A DNA stretch of 64,000 bases from Cololabis saira (taxonomy: Eukaryota > Chordata > Actinopteri > Beloniformes > Belonidae), in the NCBI RefSeq assembly GCF_033807715.1, contig NC_084610.1, positions 5,451,769-5,515,768 on the forward strand, given 5' to 3'. Both the position numbers and the translations under genes were made by a program. The notes below the pieces were generated by a model. That model saw nothing but the letters and a program-made list of their open reading frames with translations. It ran no database searches and was not told the origin of the DNA. This document shows positions 23,663 through 35,800 of this stretch, one piece after another; position 1 is the stretch's first letter, and the number at the start of each line of letters is the position of its first letter.

Positions 23663-24815
23663 ATATGCACACGGAGGCGAGTTATTAGATGCGATGATTT
23701 AAGAGAGGATACAAACTCAAAGGAAGTCGGCGTGCGGATCTAAAACGGCTCTGATCGATAAGCGCATGTGCGTCGAGACTTATTTATTTATATATTTCCA
23801 TGTGTGAAAGGAGATGAAAGGTTAGCGGGCTTCTGTAATAATCTGTTATTGAAACTTACTTGCAAGTGTGCGCGCCGGTCTGTGTGTCGTGATAAAAGAT
23901 CAGAGGGGAGAGGTGAAAAGTGAAGGGAAAGTAACTCTCCAAAGCCAATATCGGCCGGCAACACGCTCTCACGGGGGGAGTAAGCGAGGTAAAACCAAGC
24001 AAAGAAATAGAAATGAAAAAGAGCGAAGACAGAGAAAGAAAGTGAAACACAATCTCGTATCTGTGATAGTGGCAAAGACGTCTTGGGGCATTAGCATTCA
24101 TATCGATGCACTCTACTGTAAATGCTCTTTTCTCTGAGCTCATTTCGAAAGTGTCCAGATCCATCTGTACGAGTTCTCTCTCTCTCTTCTCCTAATTTCT
24201 TTTTCTCTGCCCTTCGCCATCCAATGCTCCAACTCTGCCCCTTTGGTTTGGATTGGCTGGAGTATTTCAGAAACTGTGGATTTATCTGGACCGTGAAAAG
24301 GCATCTTCAGGGTTTACAGAATATGGTCAGACAAAGAGAAATGATCCTGTCAGAGCTGAGAATGCTCTGTTGATGCCAGAGCAGAAGGGCCGGACTTGTT
24401 TAAGATCATAGAAAAGCTTCAGTAACTCAAAGAATCGCTCCTTACAACTAAGGTATGCCTGGTAAGAACACAATAAAGTGCTGCTCCAGATGCTCCTGTA
24501 ACCACCATCTTCAACATTAAAAGGGTCTGGTCATCCAGCACAATGGATTCCATAGTTTTGTCCTTATTGGCGACGCTTTCTGGCTTTTTCTCATTTCAGA
24601 AACACCGGAGCTGTGACTTATCCCTCTTTCCCTTCGGTACTGGAACATCTCTACTTAGTTGGCAGTAAATGGTGATGAAAACGCTGGACACTTTCTCCTT
24701 GACAAAAATGTTCCCTCACTGGTAAGATTACCATTGGAGAAGTGACTCTCGATACTGAGCTGTTAGCTGAGGAGCCAAGAAAATTTCCATTTCAGAATGA
24801 GTCATATTTTCAGGT
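23120..24815. other. Intronic stretch with a CA array
   Basis: Apart from the CA microsatellite listed separately, no gene, RNA or repeat family was recognised. The long Cys-Val or His-Thr frames across it are translations of the microsatellite. Confidence 0.5.
23565..23660. repeat. (CA)48 microsatellite
   Basis: Uninterrupted CA dinucleotides over 96 bp. This is the longest perfect array in the window. Confidence 0.98.
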
Positions 24816-24817
24816 CT

Positions 24818-25860
24818 TTATGACGTTTTTTTTTATTTTTCCGACAAAATGAGGGCCTTTCCCCCCCCCCTAAACGTGCCCCCAAAGTCACCAAATTTTG
24901 CAAGCAAGCCAGGCCAAAATTGCATTAATGGGCGTGGCTTAATGGCTCAACAGCGCCCCCTAGAAAACTTTGTGCCTCAAGCCCCACAATACGGTTTGAC
25001 GTACATGCACGAAAATCGGACCTGTATCATGTTGCAACTTAAAGAAAAGTCTCTTGGCGCCATGGCCGAAACCGAATAGGAAGTCGGCCATTTTGAATTA
25101 ATCGTGTAATTTTGGCACAATTTATGCCATTTCTTCAGCCGTTTCTTCGCCCGAACCGTAACGTGCACCCAGGTGTGTTATACATCAAAATGTGCGTCTC
25201 GATCCTGCAACGACGTGCATTACTTTTCTCAGCCAAAAGCGTTACCGTGGCGACGATAGATCTGATTGGTCGATATTTGATAGTCCCTATTTTCTGCCAT
25301 AACTTTTAAATGTTTTGACATAGAGAGTCGTGGGTGGTGTCAACTGACTCGGTTTTGAGTACTTGAACATAATTGTTGCTAATTAGCCCTGCCCCTTCTT
25401 CTGATTGGTCGATATTTGATAGATCCTATTTTCTGCATTAACTTTTGAATGGTTTGACATAGAGAGTCGTGGGTGGTGTCAACTGACTCGGTTTTGAGTA
25501 CTTGAACATAATTGGTGCAAATCATCTCCGCCCCTTCTTCTGATTGGTCGATATTTGATAGATCCTATTTTCTGCATTAACTTTTGAATGGTTTGACATA
25601 GAGAGTCGTGGGTGGTGTCATCGGACTCAGTATTGAGTTCTTGACCATAATTGGTGCAAATCAGTTCCGCCCCTTCTTCTGATTGGTCGATATCTGATAG
25701 TTCCTACTTTCTGCCATAACTTTTGAATGGTTTGACATAGAGAGTTGTGGGTGGTGTCATCCGCTAAATGTCCAGGCCTGAAGAATCTACATGCACACTG
25801 CAGCCTGAACGTGCACAAGCGTGCGAGGGCCCGTTCATCGCTGCTTGCAGCTTTAATTAT
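24818..25860 (+). mobile_element. 'GGGCCC-GAGCAC' teleost repeat, copy 2 (5' truncated)
   Basis: Collinear with 7375-7905 (atgagggcctttccccc, gggcgtggcttaatggctcaacagcgccccctaga, aagtcggccattttgaatt, accgtggcgacgatag). It then carries four units of a 139-bp tandem repeat and a 3' end (ccaggcctgaagaatc ... gcgagggcccgttcatcgctgcttgcagctttaat). The 3' end has gtgcgagggccc, roughly the inverse of the gggcccgagcac that starts copy 1. The first ~50 bp seen in copy 1 (hairpin) are missing here. No coding capacity was seen. Confidence 0.72.
25262..25775 (+). repeat. 139-bp minisatellite, about 3.7 units
   Basis: Units start with ctgattggtcgatat at 25262, 25401, 25540 and 25679, exactly 139 bp apart each time. 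Each unit contains cataacttttgaatggtttgacatagagagtcgtgggtggtgtca, or a close variant, and most end in a cgccccttctt box. Unit 1 has more differences than the middle two (for example aaatgttttgaca). Confidence 0.95.
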
Positions 25861-25861
25861 G

Positions 25862-28395
25862 CATGTATCTTCAGAGGTACTTTTATCAACACAGCAGGTG
25901 TATGTGCCCCCGTGTGGTCAGAAGTGGTATTACTACATAGTGTGGCTTTAACTGCCACCTTTACAAAGTGGTAAAAGCTGGGTTTTCATGCAAAAACCAT
26001 CCCGTTTAAGATCAGTGAAACCGAATGTCCACAGTTTCAAAAAAAAAAAAAAGTTACGCGAGCAGCAGGATGAGATCACATGGTTGAATCAAAGCTACTA
26101 TTGTTTCTTTCAGTCGCAGCTCATTGTGAGGTAAAGATATACAGGTGGTGGTGTAAGGAAAATAAGTACAAATACAGGAGAAGATGGGAGAGAACTAAAG
26201 GTAGTTAAAAGAAAAAGAGGACAGCAAACATTCGGAGAAACACGGAGAAGGAAGGAACCAAAGTGCAAGATTGTGCTGAAAGTATTAGATATCCTCATCT
26301 TTCTATAAGAGGAACCAGCTCTGAGAAAATAAGGGGGTATTTTGCTGAAGACGTGCTGTGACTCATGCTGGGCAGAAACAAGACAACAACGTACGCCTGA
26401 TCCCGCCATGAAGTATGAAGCAAAAGCACAATGCTTTTTATTAAGTTTGTTTGTCATGATATACGGAGTTGTACATGTTCTTACTGTTCTTACCTCATTT
26501 AATTGTTTTTGACTTTCATTTTCACCGCGTTTGCTTTCTTGTCGCAGTTGTACTCTGACTCATCTTTCCTATCTCGACCATTCTTTTTGCAAATGACTAC
26601 ACGCTGGATCATTTCCTTGCAAATCCCTCAGACTGAGGTAAGCAATCTGAATTCACCGCAGGAATGCCTCGCTCCGCCACAACTAATAGGAATGATGTAG
26701 GAAGATAATTAAATGAACAGATGAGATAGATCGCAGTGAGAATAGCTCTCTTTTTATTTTTCCGTTGAATTTAGAAAGGTTGTGAGTATGAACTACGAGG
26801 ATACACACATTGAAACAGCAGCAAATGCTGTAATCTCTGTGATCGGAGATATCCGCTGACGGAGGGGGGGCCGAGGCAGCAGCAGGGGTCAGCGGTCCGT
26901 CATGAAAGTGACATAAGTAAACCAGAGCCGGTTGGCAGCTCTGGTGCGAGGTCACAGCGGCTTTTCCCCAAACATTCCCGAGGTTGTTTGTTACCCAGAC
27001 TGCAGGAAAGATATGTCAAGTGTCGATCTGATAAACAGCTCTCATGATGCAAAAGGCTTGAGTGATAAGATGTGGTGGCTGAAGGGCATGAAATGAGCAC
27101 ACAGTTCTCCCTGAATCTCTAAAGCCCCTCCTCCACACTGATGCCAAACTGTGGAGTCTGGAGTTTTGTGTCTTAACTGACTGACGTGGTGGTTCTTCAG
27201 TGCAAAGGAGATCTTAAAAATGGTTTGACGGCTATAGTAAGTCAGAGAAAACTGACATAAGAAAACAGTTGGATTCATAAAAGTGAAGCTAAAGCAAAAA
27301 CTGAGCTGATTTTTAGATCAAAAGGCAATTTTTAATGGACATATGGGCCTCTGAGCTGTAGTTCCATCCAGGGAAAGCCACCGTCCATCCTGTCATTAAA
27401 AGCTATTCCTCAGCCGACACACCCTCACATTCCCGGCTTCAAACGTCCCAGGATCCGGGGCCACATCAGTGATGGTTATTACGGTCCACAGAAATCTTCA
27501 TCCCCCTCATCACTGTTCTTACCACCACAATCATCGTCGTCATCACCTCTGCTGCTCGGAGGCCGCGCTGCTCTGAGGTGATGCTGACGAGGCAGCCTCA
27601 CAGCTTATGGGCTCAGCTCTCGCATGAGCTTACTCTGAATGAAATGAGGAGTTTCATCCCAAAATTAGACTCCAAGAATGAGAAAAGAGGGCTGATAGAG
27701 CCGGTTATAGAGCGTGGCACTCCCTTTGCGCATGCCCCATCTTGACCTTGGTCAGTAGCACGTTAAACTTTATCGGCTACTTTATTGTGATTTTCAGATT
27801 TACGATATATCCCAGTTTTTTTTAGTGCATATTCAAATTTATATAAAGGGTCAGTGTGCCCTCTTGTAGATGTTTTACGTACTTGAGTAACACACCACAA
27901 ATCACTTCTGGGCATCTAAGTCCATGATCAGATCCAGAATGATTCATCAATGATTACAGATAAAATTACAGTCAATTACAGACATCAGCGAAGTCAAAGC
28001 AACAAATTCACATATGCTGCAGCCGACTTTAATTGTATTTAAAATCTGCATATTGGAAAAGTATTTTTATCTACTTCTAAAGTACCAAATATATTCATGC
28101 CATTTTAGTTGCGTAATATGAATGAATACCAATGGTCACAACTTTTACTTTAGTTCCTTTATCATTTACATATTTTATGCATTTTTTCTTTATCTCATAA
28201 AAATCACATAAAATCAATGCCTTTTTCCAATAATGATTGAAAAATTTAAACTACAAAACAAAAAAAAAACCAGATGGAGTCTAGTCTATTTAACACAGAG
28301 AGCTTCCAATTAAAAATCAGGGTTGTAAAGATGTACAAAACTATTTGTGCGTTTTATTATGTTGTTAAGACTGTGGTCGTATTTATGTTAATATG
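25862..28395. other. Intronic stretch, nothing recognised
   Basis: No genes or recognised repeats. An A-run lies at 26039-26052 and a G-run at 26863-26869. Frames around 26110-27278 lack domains. Confidence 0.5.
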
Positions 28396-28399
28396 TTTG

Positions 28400-28830
28400 T
28401 GTTTTTCAGAGCGGTCATCTGTGTCAGGTGTGTCTATCCACTTCTGTACATATATTAATAGGTGTGTGCGAGGACCAGGAGGTGATTGGGGGATTGGCTT
28501 CCAGCTCGGCCGGTGATTGGCTCTCGGATTACGCTGCCCCGGGCAGAAGAGGCATTCCCATTGCCCTCCTCTCCCAACCGGTGCTACTAAGCACTTCAGC
28601 TTAGTATTAACCTCATTATCTTTTGTTAGAGCTAATTAGGGGTGGACTGCCATTTTGGTTAACCTTGTTTTCTCGTGTTTGTAAGTTGTTGTTTGGTATT
28701 CTTTATGTTTGGTTGGGTTAGATTGATTACTGCCTAGTTAGATCGGTTTTGTTTGTTATGTTGGCCTTGGTCCGCCCTGAAGCCAGATCAAGCTCTATTT
28801 CATTTATTCAATTCTTATAAATAAATCCAC
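28400..28830 (+). repeat. Unclassified repeat, possibly a solo LTR
   Basis: The stretch has an LTR-like make-up: a GC-rich first half (gaccaggaggtgattgggg, gctgccccgggcag), a T-rich second half and an AATAAA-type signal (aaataaatccacc at about 28820). No matching second copy, primer-binding site or coding region is present and the boundaries are guesses. Confidence 0.25.
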
Positions 28831-28847
28831 CTTCTTTATATTCAAAA

Positions 28848-29701
28848 TAGTGATGCTATTTTGAAATTGTTCGGCCGAAAATGGCAAAAAAACACTTTCG
28901 GTGTTCGGTGGAATAAGTGGGAAAAAAACCGAACAATTAATAACGGCGTTGTAATATAAATAGACTGGCCGCTCCGTAACTGTTGCGCACCACATGAAGT
29001 GTTGGCCAACAAAAAACTAACCACATAAGAATTTTACCTAACATTCACCAGCAGGTGGAACCAAAACAACATAAATCAATCTATTACAGGTGCGTTTAGA
29101 TGACGAAATCAAACAGCGAAGAGCGTGGAGTGAAGTGGTGCGGTGCAAACATGTCAGCAGTGTGGAAGTATTTTAGAGTGGCAAAGAATAATACAAGAAT
29201 GGCTGTTTGCAATGAATGTTCTGCTCAAATATCTAGAGGGGGCACATCTGCAAAGTCTTTCAGCACTACAAGTTTGATTTATCATTTGAAATGATAAAAA
29301 ACCCTGAGCGCTTTAATGCATTTTTATTGTTTTAAGACCTATGTTACAATGTTCAGTAAGTTAAGCCTAACGTAAGCTCAAAGATGGCCAAAAAAATTAT
29401 TTTGTTAATTTATTATGGTATAATGTCTGCTGGAATATTTAAGAAATGCTGGGAAATTAAAAAATGTTCAGTTTTTTATGTTCAACAAATGTTTTCTACC
29501 TTGTAATTTTGTAAAAGATATTTTTCTTTTAAAAGCATGCCTTAATCAAATTTATTTGATTTATGCAATGGTGAAAAAATTGGCAAAATAAATGAAAAAC
29601 TGCGAAGAACCATGTTCGGTATTGTTCGGTATTCGGCCAAGTGTTTATTATTATTTTCGGTTTCGGTTGCGGCCACAAATTTTCATTTCGGTGCATCACT
29701 A
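28848..29701 (+). mobile_element. hAT DNA transposon, internally deleted, 8-bp TSD
   Basis: Ends are tagtgatgc... and ...gcatcacta, with subterminal cggccgaaaatgg and cggtttcggttgcggcc. The exact 8-bp direct repeat attcaaaa flanks it (28840-28847 and 29702-29709), the hAT hallmark. At 854 bp it is far below the roughly 2.5-4 kb of autonomous hAT elements. It keeps a BED-finger exon (29100-29294) but no RNase-H-like transposase or hATC dimerisation region. Confidence 0.9.
29100..29294 (+). pseudogene. Residual BED zinc-finger ORF of the hAT element
   Basis: The 64-codon frame holds SAVWKYFRVAKN, a CNEC zinc-knuckle pair and STTSLIYHLK, which is the W/F-C-x2-C-...-H pattern of BED fingers that start hAT transposases (ZBED-type). 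The frame stops right after YHLK, before the second metal-binding His expected about five residues on, so the finger is incomplete. The BED domain binds DNA in transposases and in domesticated ZBED proteins. Here it is most likely a decaying remnant, although no stop or shift breaks the part that is left. Confidence 0.7.
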
Positions 29702-31871
29702 ATTCAAAATATTGGTATTTGTGGCTGTTTTGGACTTGAGGAAGATGGGCTCATTCATGTTGTGTCTTGGACATAACAATGTAATCAAACAGACAAGTTT
29801 GAGAGTTATTTGGATTTCAGAGCAGTAGATCTGTGAGAAGCTGCTCCGTACATTCTTCTTGCTCCAAAAAGGTTTTATTTTTACAATTACAAAATTTTGT
29901 TTCTAAATGTAAAAATGTACTTTTCAACTTTTTAAGTTTAATTTGTCAATAAAATGTACTTTTTTGTGTGAAATAAAAATTCTTTGCTTTTCTGGTACAG
30001 AATTTGGACTAAATAATAAAATTCTCCCCAACTGTAAAGTGCTTGTTTGTGAACACAAACAATTTCCTTGAAGCTTCATTCATTGGGTTTTATTTTTGCA
30101 TTTGCTTGTAAACTTGAAAATCTAAAATCTCCATGAAGCAGAACTCTCCCTTTCTGGTTTTACATTTGACTCCAAATTGTCTCCACTCGCTCTGACGCGG
30201 TGATGCGGTTCAGAACCGTCCATCTCCTCACCGTGGGGTCTCTTCCTCCTCTTGCTCACTGACCAGCCCCGACTTCCTCTTTTACTCTTTGAGCCTTCAC
30301 TGATTTCTCTCCCCGCTTATCTCCTTTCGCCTTCTTTCTCAATAATTTCTCCCTGTTTTACCATTTCATCTGTCATTTTCTTTCTCCGTCAGCCTCCTTT
30401 TTTTTATTTCTCCTTCATTTACAAACTTCTTTTGTTCTTTCTTTAGAAGTTGTATTCCTTGTACTTGCGCTGGCCATGTATGGCCAGCTCTGCTTCCCCA
30501 AGAAACAAAGTCAAGTCCCTTGTGTGACACTGTCCTCGTCCTTTGGTCTCTTCTTGTCACTTTGTCATTTACTCTTCCATCAGAACTTAATTTGTTGAAT
30601 CTCTCAGTTGGCTCTGGCATGATGTCCACGGTCGCGCTCTGTGAGCTTGTTTAGATGTTCATGATATGAGACTTGATACCATAAAGTTGTACAGAGTTTT
30701 CACGATGACCAGGATGGTGGTTTTTGCCGTTAGTACGGAAGGAAGCGCGAGACAATGCTTCTCAAAGGCAAATATTCCCTCATAGCAAGTTTGTCTGATT
30801 GCAGATGGAGGGTCAAATACTGCAGAATCCGACAGCAACTCAAGTCTCCCAACGGGTTTCTGGAAACTATTTTATCAACAAAACACAAATGGAAAAGAAG
30901 TAAACATGCTCAAAACAGAGATGATTATTTTAAAAAAAACAGTCTGAGGGAGGAAATAAGCACCGCCATGATTTGTTCAGAAACCAAACAAACAAAAGAA
31001 ATAACAAACAGCATACAGCGATAGATGAGTACATGGGGGGGATGTCTGCGCTACGGAGTTGAAATAAGAAAAAGTTCTGAAATGGGGAAAAACAAATCGG
31101 TTCCTGCTGTGCTCTGGTATAGCGTGCCCCATGTGTGCTGATTTCCACTTTGGGATTCACTTCTTTATGGTGACCGTAGCCACTTACCCCACCTTCTCTG
31201 TCATTAGCTGCCCCTTGGACAAGGTTTCCGCCGACAGCCTCCGATACTCTGCAATGGCGAGGCGACGTGTCGCAGAGTGTCTTCGACAAGTCGTCGAGAA
31301 GTCTTCAAGTCTTGATGAAGAAGTGCCAACCTCCAACTGCCTGCTGTTGATCAAGTGCTATGCCTGGCAAATTTGGCTTAAACGCAAAGTCCTTTGCCCT
31401 TTGACAACAACAATCATTCTTTGCTTTCTTGTTTTTACAAACAAATCTTTCCAAAAATGAAATGAAACAAAGTTGTATTAATGTGAAGGAAGTTATTCTT
31501 CTACAAGGAGTCTTAGAAGCCACTGAATCACAGTTTGACAAGTTTGGCTCAGTTTTTGAGCAGTGCATAAGAAAACTGCATGGACTGTTGTTCATCTGAG
31601 GAGGCATCTGCCAGGCTTTAAGACCTGGTTAGAACCTGTGTCTTTGATATACAGTATATCCCAGTGTCCCCTCTTTTCAGGTTTTCTGTGCAAATTCGCT
31701 TCCTTTTTGTGCCTGCAACCCAAACACACATCACGAGCTGCACTCCTGAATTCACAAACGCACACGCACATTTGTACATGTACTGTAGGTACAATAAATC
31801 AAGGGCTCCTTCATCAAAGAGGTAATCATTTCTCAGCAGGTGCTGGGACATCACAAGCTGCACTGACACAG

Positions 31872-31922
31872 GTGTGTGTGTGTGTGTGTGTGTGTGTACA
31901 CGTGTGTGTTTGTGTGTGTGTT
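31872..31922. repeat. (GT)n microsatellite, interrupted
   Basis: Thirteen perfect GT units (31872-31897), then an acacgtgtgtgtttgtgtgtgtg interrupted extension. Confidence 0.95.
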
Positions 31923-32062
31923 TCAGACGGGTTTAATGACTCGTCCCAGCCAATTTTCAGCCAGTGGCTTCTCTTTGTAAGGAAATGAAGTTTGTAGTTA
32001 ATGTAGCACAGAAGGACTGCCTCTGATCTGCATGTGCACAAATCATGAAGTGTGTGAGGGCA

Positions 32063-32116
<54 letters not shown>
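32063..32116. repeat. (TG)n microsatellite with a central tatatg interruption
   Basis: Two TG blocks separated by tatatg. Shorter TG tracts continue at 32281-32300. Confidence 0.95.
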
Positions 32117-32639
32117 AGAGTGTCAGTTCCAGTGAGTTGTCCCCGAGCAGAATATTAGTAGAAACCATATGTGGGAAATCATTATGAAGGAAGGTTCGAG
32201 GACATTTATGCTGCGAGGACTCCATGTTTCAATATCGGAGCAGCGACACGACGCGCCTTCGGAGTAAATATGCAGAGGTGAGTGTGTGTGTTTGTGTGTG
32301 TATGCCTATTTGTGGTTCTTCAAGTGTGGTTAACGTTACCTCTCTTTTATAAATCACTTTGTGGGGTGCATTTGTCCGTGTTGTGTGTGATGCACAGTTA
32401 ATCCAAACGAAAACCCGCGCATTAAAGTTGTGTGTCGCAAACACAGCAAGCCAGAACAATAAGGCTTGTAAATTGCTGTTTTTGGCCACCTGCTCCACAA
32501 TGGAGGGTGGAACAAACCCTGCTCATCATTCTAAGAACGGCACTGTATTCTTTACGTTTCCAACTTCCATGATAATGACCAAGGGGCAACATCAGGTCCT
32601 CTGAGTTCAAAGGGAAACTAAGATACATTTGCAGTTCAT

Positions 32640-32890
32640 GACCTGGCCACCAGGGCTGGATCCAAAAGTCAATCTCCATTGACCCTCATTTAAAAGACTG
32701 CAGCAGAAATACAGTACATATTTACAACCTGGTTCTAAAAAGTAAATACTTTTTTATTCCAGGGGCGTGATCTCTATATTGACGCCAAGCATAGCTAATG
32801 GCCAACTGTCCTAATTTTAACTACTTGGTTACACCTGACTTAACTTCTGAGTTGTGGGGGAAAAAAGATCTAATTGAGAACGCTAATTTT
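32640..32890. repeat. Possible teleost dispersed repeat fragment
   Basis: aaagtcaatctccattgaccctcat, gactgcagcagaaatacag and tttacaacctggttctaaaaag follow the order of a repeat I recognise from fish introns ('...caatctccattgactcccatgtt...agcagaaataaacatgtttacagcctggtac'). Family and ends are unknown. Confidence 0.4.
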
Positions 32891-35800
32891 TATTTGAACA
32901 AAGTCTGCTCGCCAGACTTGTGTAGGCTAGGGACTGGCTTGGCCCCGTGAGCAACAGAGCAGACGATGTTCGGACCCAATGGAGCTGGGAAGGAGAACAA
33001 TGACAGTTGTGGAGTGTCATGAATTGCTTGGTCATAATTTATTATTTGCTTTATGAACAGTGACTGCAAAGTGACCCACTACTACACAAAATAACCCAGA
33101 TAGAGGAGGTGACGGGTGTCATTTCCAACCTAGATACAATCCTTTTGGATAACAACACAAGCATTGAAACTAAACCTATAACAAATATTTTTAACATACT
33201 CAAAACAATTTTCCTTAAAATGTAAACGTAATTTGAATTTTCTTACTTTTTTCTGCATTTTGAAAAAAAAACAACACATTTTTCCTTTTTACTTTTGTAA
33301 ATTGTTACATTTTGAACTTTATTTTTTATTTTTTGTGTGTGTTGTATAAAAATTTCAAGTCTTTCTTGTGACGCTAAATTTGTGTTGTGAAATGACGTGT
33401 TTTCTGCAACGCTGGCTCATTTGACGGTTCGAGGACGAGTGTTTTTTAGGATCACCGCACACACACACACTCGCGCATGCACACTAACGTACCAGAATGT
33501 GCAACATGGCAAAAGCCCCCTGCATGGCAACACGCGAGCATGACTGCACATGTAAACACACATCATTCATGGCTGCAGTTGCAGCAGCGGGGGGGCGTGC
33601 AGGTCTCCCAGGAGAGGAAACAAGTTTGGGTTGGAGGTAATGAGCAACTGAAAGGCAAATGAGCCCTTCAGTGTGACGACCTCCATCTAAACCCAGACAG
33701 CTTGCGTCTGGGGAGACGCTTTATTGCTGACAGAATCCAAAATGTCATTCATCTATCTGTCCATGGTCTCCGACCACCTTCCCTCCCCCTGCAGTCCCAC
33801 ACCTTCTACTCCTGTCATCTTTCACCCACTTTTCTACTGTTCCACTCACCAACCGTGTTGGTCTTTTTTCATACATCTTTTCCCAACCTTTGGTTTTGTG
33901 AAAAATGATGAGAACACTTTTTAACATGACCTAGTTTTTACTAAATATTTTTCAAGTTCTGCCTCGCCCCCTTCAGTTTTTGATCAACTTGGTTGTATTT
34001 TTCTAGTTTTTTTTATATTTATATTCAGAAATGCACATTTAGTTTCAGTTGCATGAAAGATGCAAATAAAGTCCGATTGATTTTGATATCGTTCAGTCGT
34101 AAAAGTATTTTTTTTTTTCAAATTAAAATACAAAATAACTAAATGAAGCAATTTTTACAGACTATAAAGGTAGAAATAAGCCATTAAAGATCAATTGTCC
34201 ACATAGTCTGCTTTCTTTTGCTGGCTAATATGGCTAATTAATGCTAATTACTAGATGTGATTGATTATAGTTCTTAGAGAGGAAATATGAGAGTCTCAAT
34301 TGTAGGGTAAGATTCTTACAAATATTAGAACGTTTGTCATTAAATCAGTACCTTCCCAAGTGAAACTGATTGTAGTTAAGGTAATGGAAGATTACAGGCT
34401 GGAAATAAAGTGTAAAAGCTGGCAACCATGTCTGAACAAATTCCCAGTAACGCAACCACAAAATCAAAACTTTACCTAATTTTAAACCTGTGGCTCTTTG
34501 CATTTAAAGGGCTCTGGGCACATTTTCCCCGAGGGTGTGTTATTTATGCTTAAAAAAGCCTCTTTTGTTGTTAAACTGTGAAAAACTAGCTAATATTCAT
34601 TTACAAATGGATCAAGGCCACTAATGCTCACTGTCTCTCAGCAAAACAAAGCCTGCAACCCAAACTCCATGTGACACGTTAAACATGGAAAATAAAAAAT
34701 ACACAGTGAAGCTGTGAAGCTTCAATAAAATTCTGTGAAGCTTCTTATGAAGCTTCTTTGCAAATAGGGAGGATGACCCAAGCTGACACTGTTCAAACTC
34801 CAGTGGGGACGATATGTACTTTTCAGTACTTTTCACTGTGCTGCTTTAGCTACCTCATCTGGGCTTTGATGACAAGACGAGGATGTTCCCGACCTTATTA
34901 TCCTCAGAGCCATGGACATCATTTATTGGTATATTACAGAACTGTAATCTGCAACTGGATACTAAAATGAGAGACTGCGACTTTGCAAGACAACTCTGGT
35001 CACCAAGAAACTGAAGAGCCTTAGAAATAAGGTATTTTTTGCGGTCAACAAACACATCAACAGCAGTTGCAGAGGCAGACTAAACTTATATTTTTAGGCC
35101 GTCATGTTATGCAATATCACTGGAGAACGCCTCCCGAGTCGTATTCCCTCCCCTCAACGAGGCTCCAGGCACCGCGGGGCAATAACCCGCCTTGCATTTA
35201 CGCTGCCCAGTGCCCTCTAAACACACATTCTTCATCCAGGGATATTAACTAATCTAAAAACATCAAATGATTATTCCTGGGTCCCATAGCACACCTGCGC
35301 TAACAGCCTTAGTGAATGGCCGTCAAAGACAGCGGTCTAAACCAGAACCCGCAGCGCTGGAGCAGAGTATGGAAGTGTCCATCAAGGAAGCATTTAATCA
35401 CACACTCTGCTGCTAAACACAAGCGTTGAGTATGTTTTGGCGCTCATCCGCCGATTTATACTGACTAGATTCAGCTGGGAGGAGGTCAGAAATCTGGTCA
35501 ACTTTCAAAATATAGCAGAACGCTCCGACTCCAACTCATACGTTGACATTATAACCCCTGGATACCACTAGTAAACAATTCAGACCATTTACATCACACA
35601 CAAAGTTAATATTAGAAGTAAAAAAGCACCTTTGATTTAACACTTTGCCTCTTTTTTGGTAGGATAAAAGCAGAAAGGACAAAACATAAAGAACAGATTT
35701 ATTCATGTGATCTTAAAACTAATTTTCTCACAAATCCAGCCAAACAGGTTGGGCCTAGAAGGGCTCTGATTTGGAAATAGCCCCAATGGGACCTTGAGAG

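Larger units (their letters stand above)
29710..32635. other. Intronic stretch with GT arrays
   Basis: A pyrimidine-rich tract at 30238-30450 and the GT arrays listed separately are the only features. The plus frames at 30755-31024 and 31131-31460 resemble no known domain. Confidence 0.5.

Noticed and set aside
23406..23672. Cys-Val rich ORFs over the CA array (and His-Thr / Cys-Val frames at 50249-50791)
   Set aside because: They are translations of dinucleotide repeats in all frames and have no coding meaning.
25262..25775. Regularly spaced repeats considered as a CRISPR-like array
   Set aside because: Units are 139 bp and contiguous, with no unique spacers, and the context is vertebrate transposon DNA.
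31131..31460. 109-codon plus ORF with an Arg-rich middle
   Set aside because: The composition looked protein-like for about 40 residues, but no domain, exon signals or repeat family could be supported.
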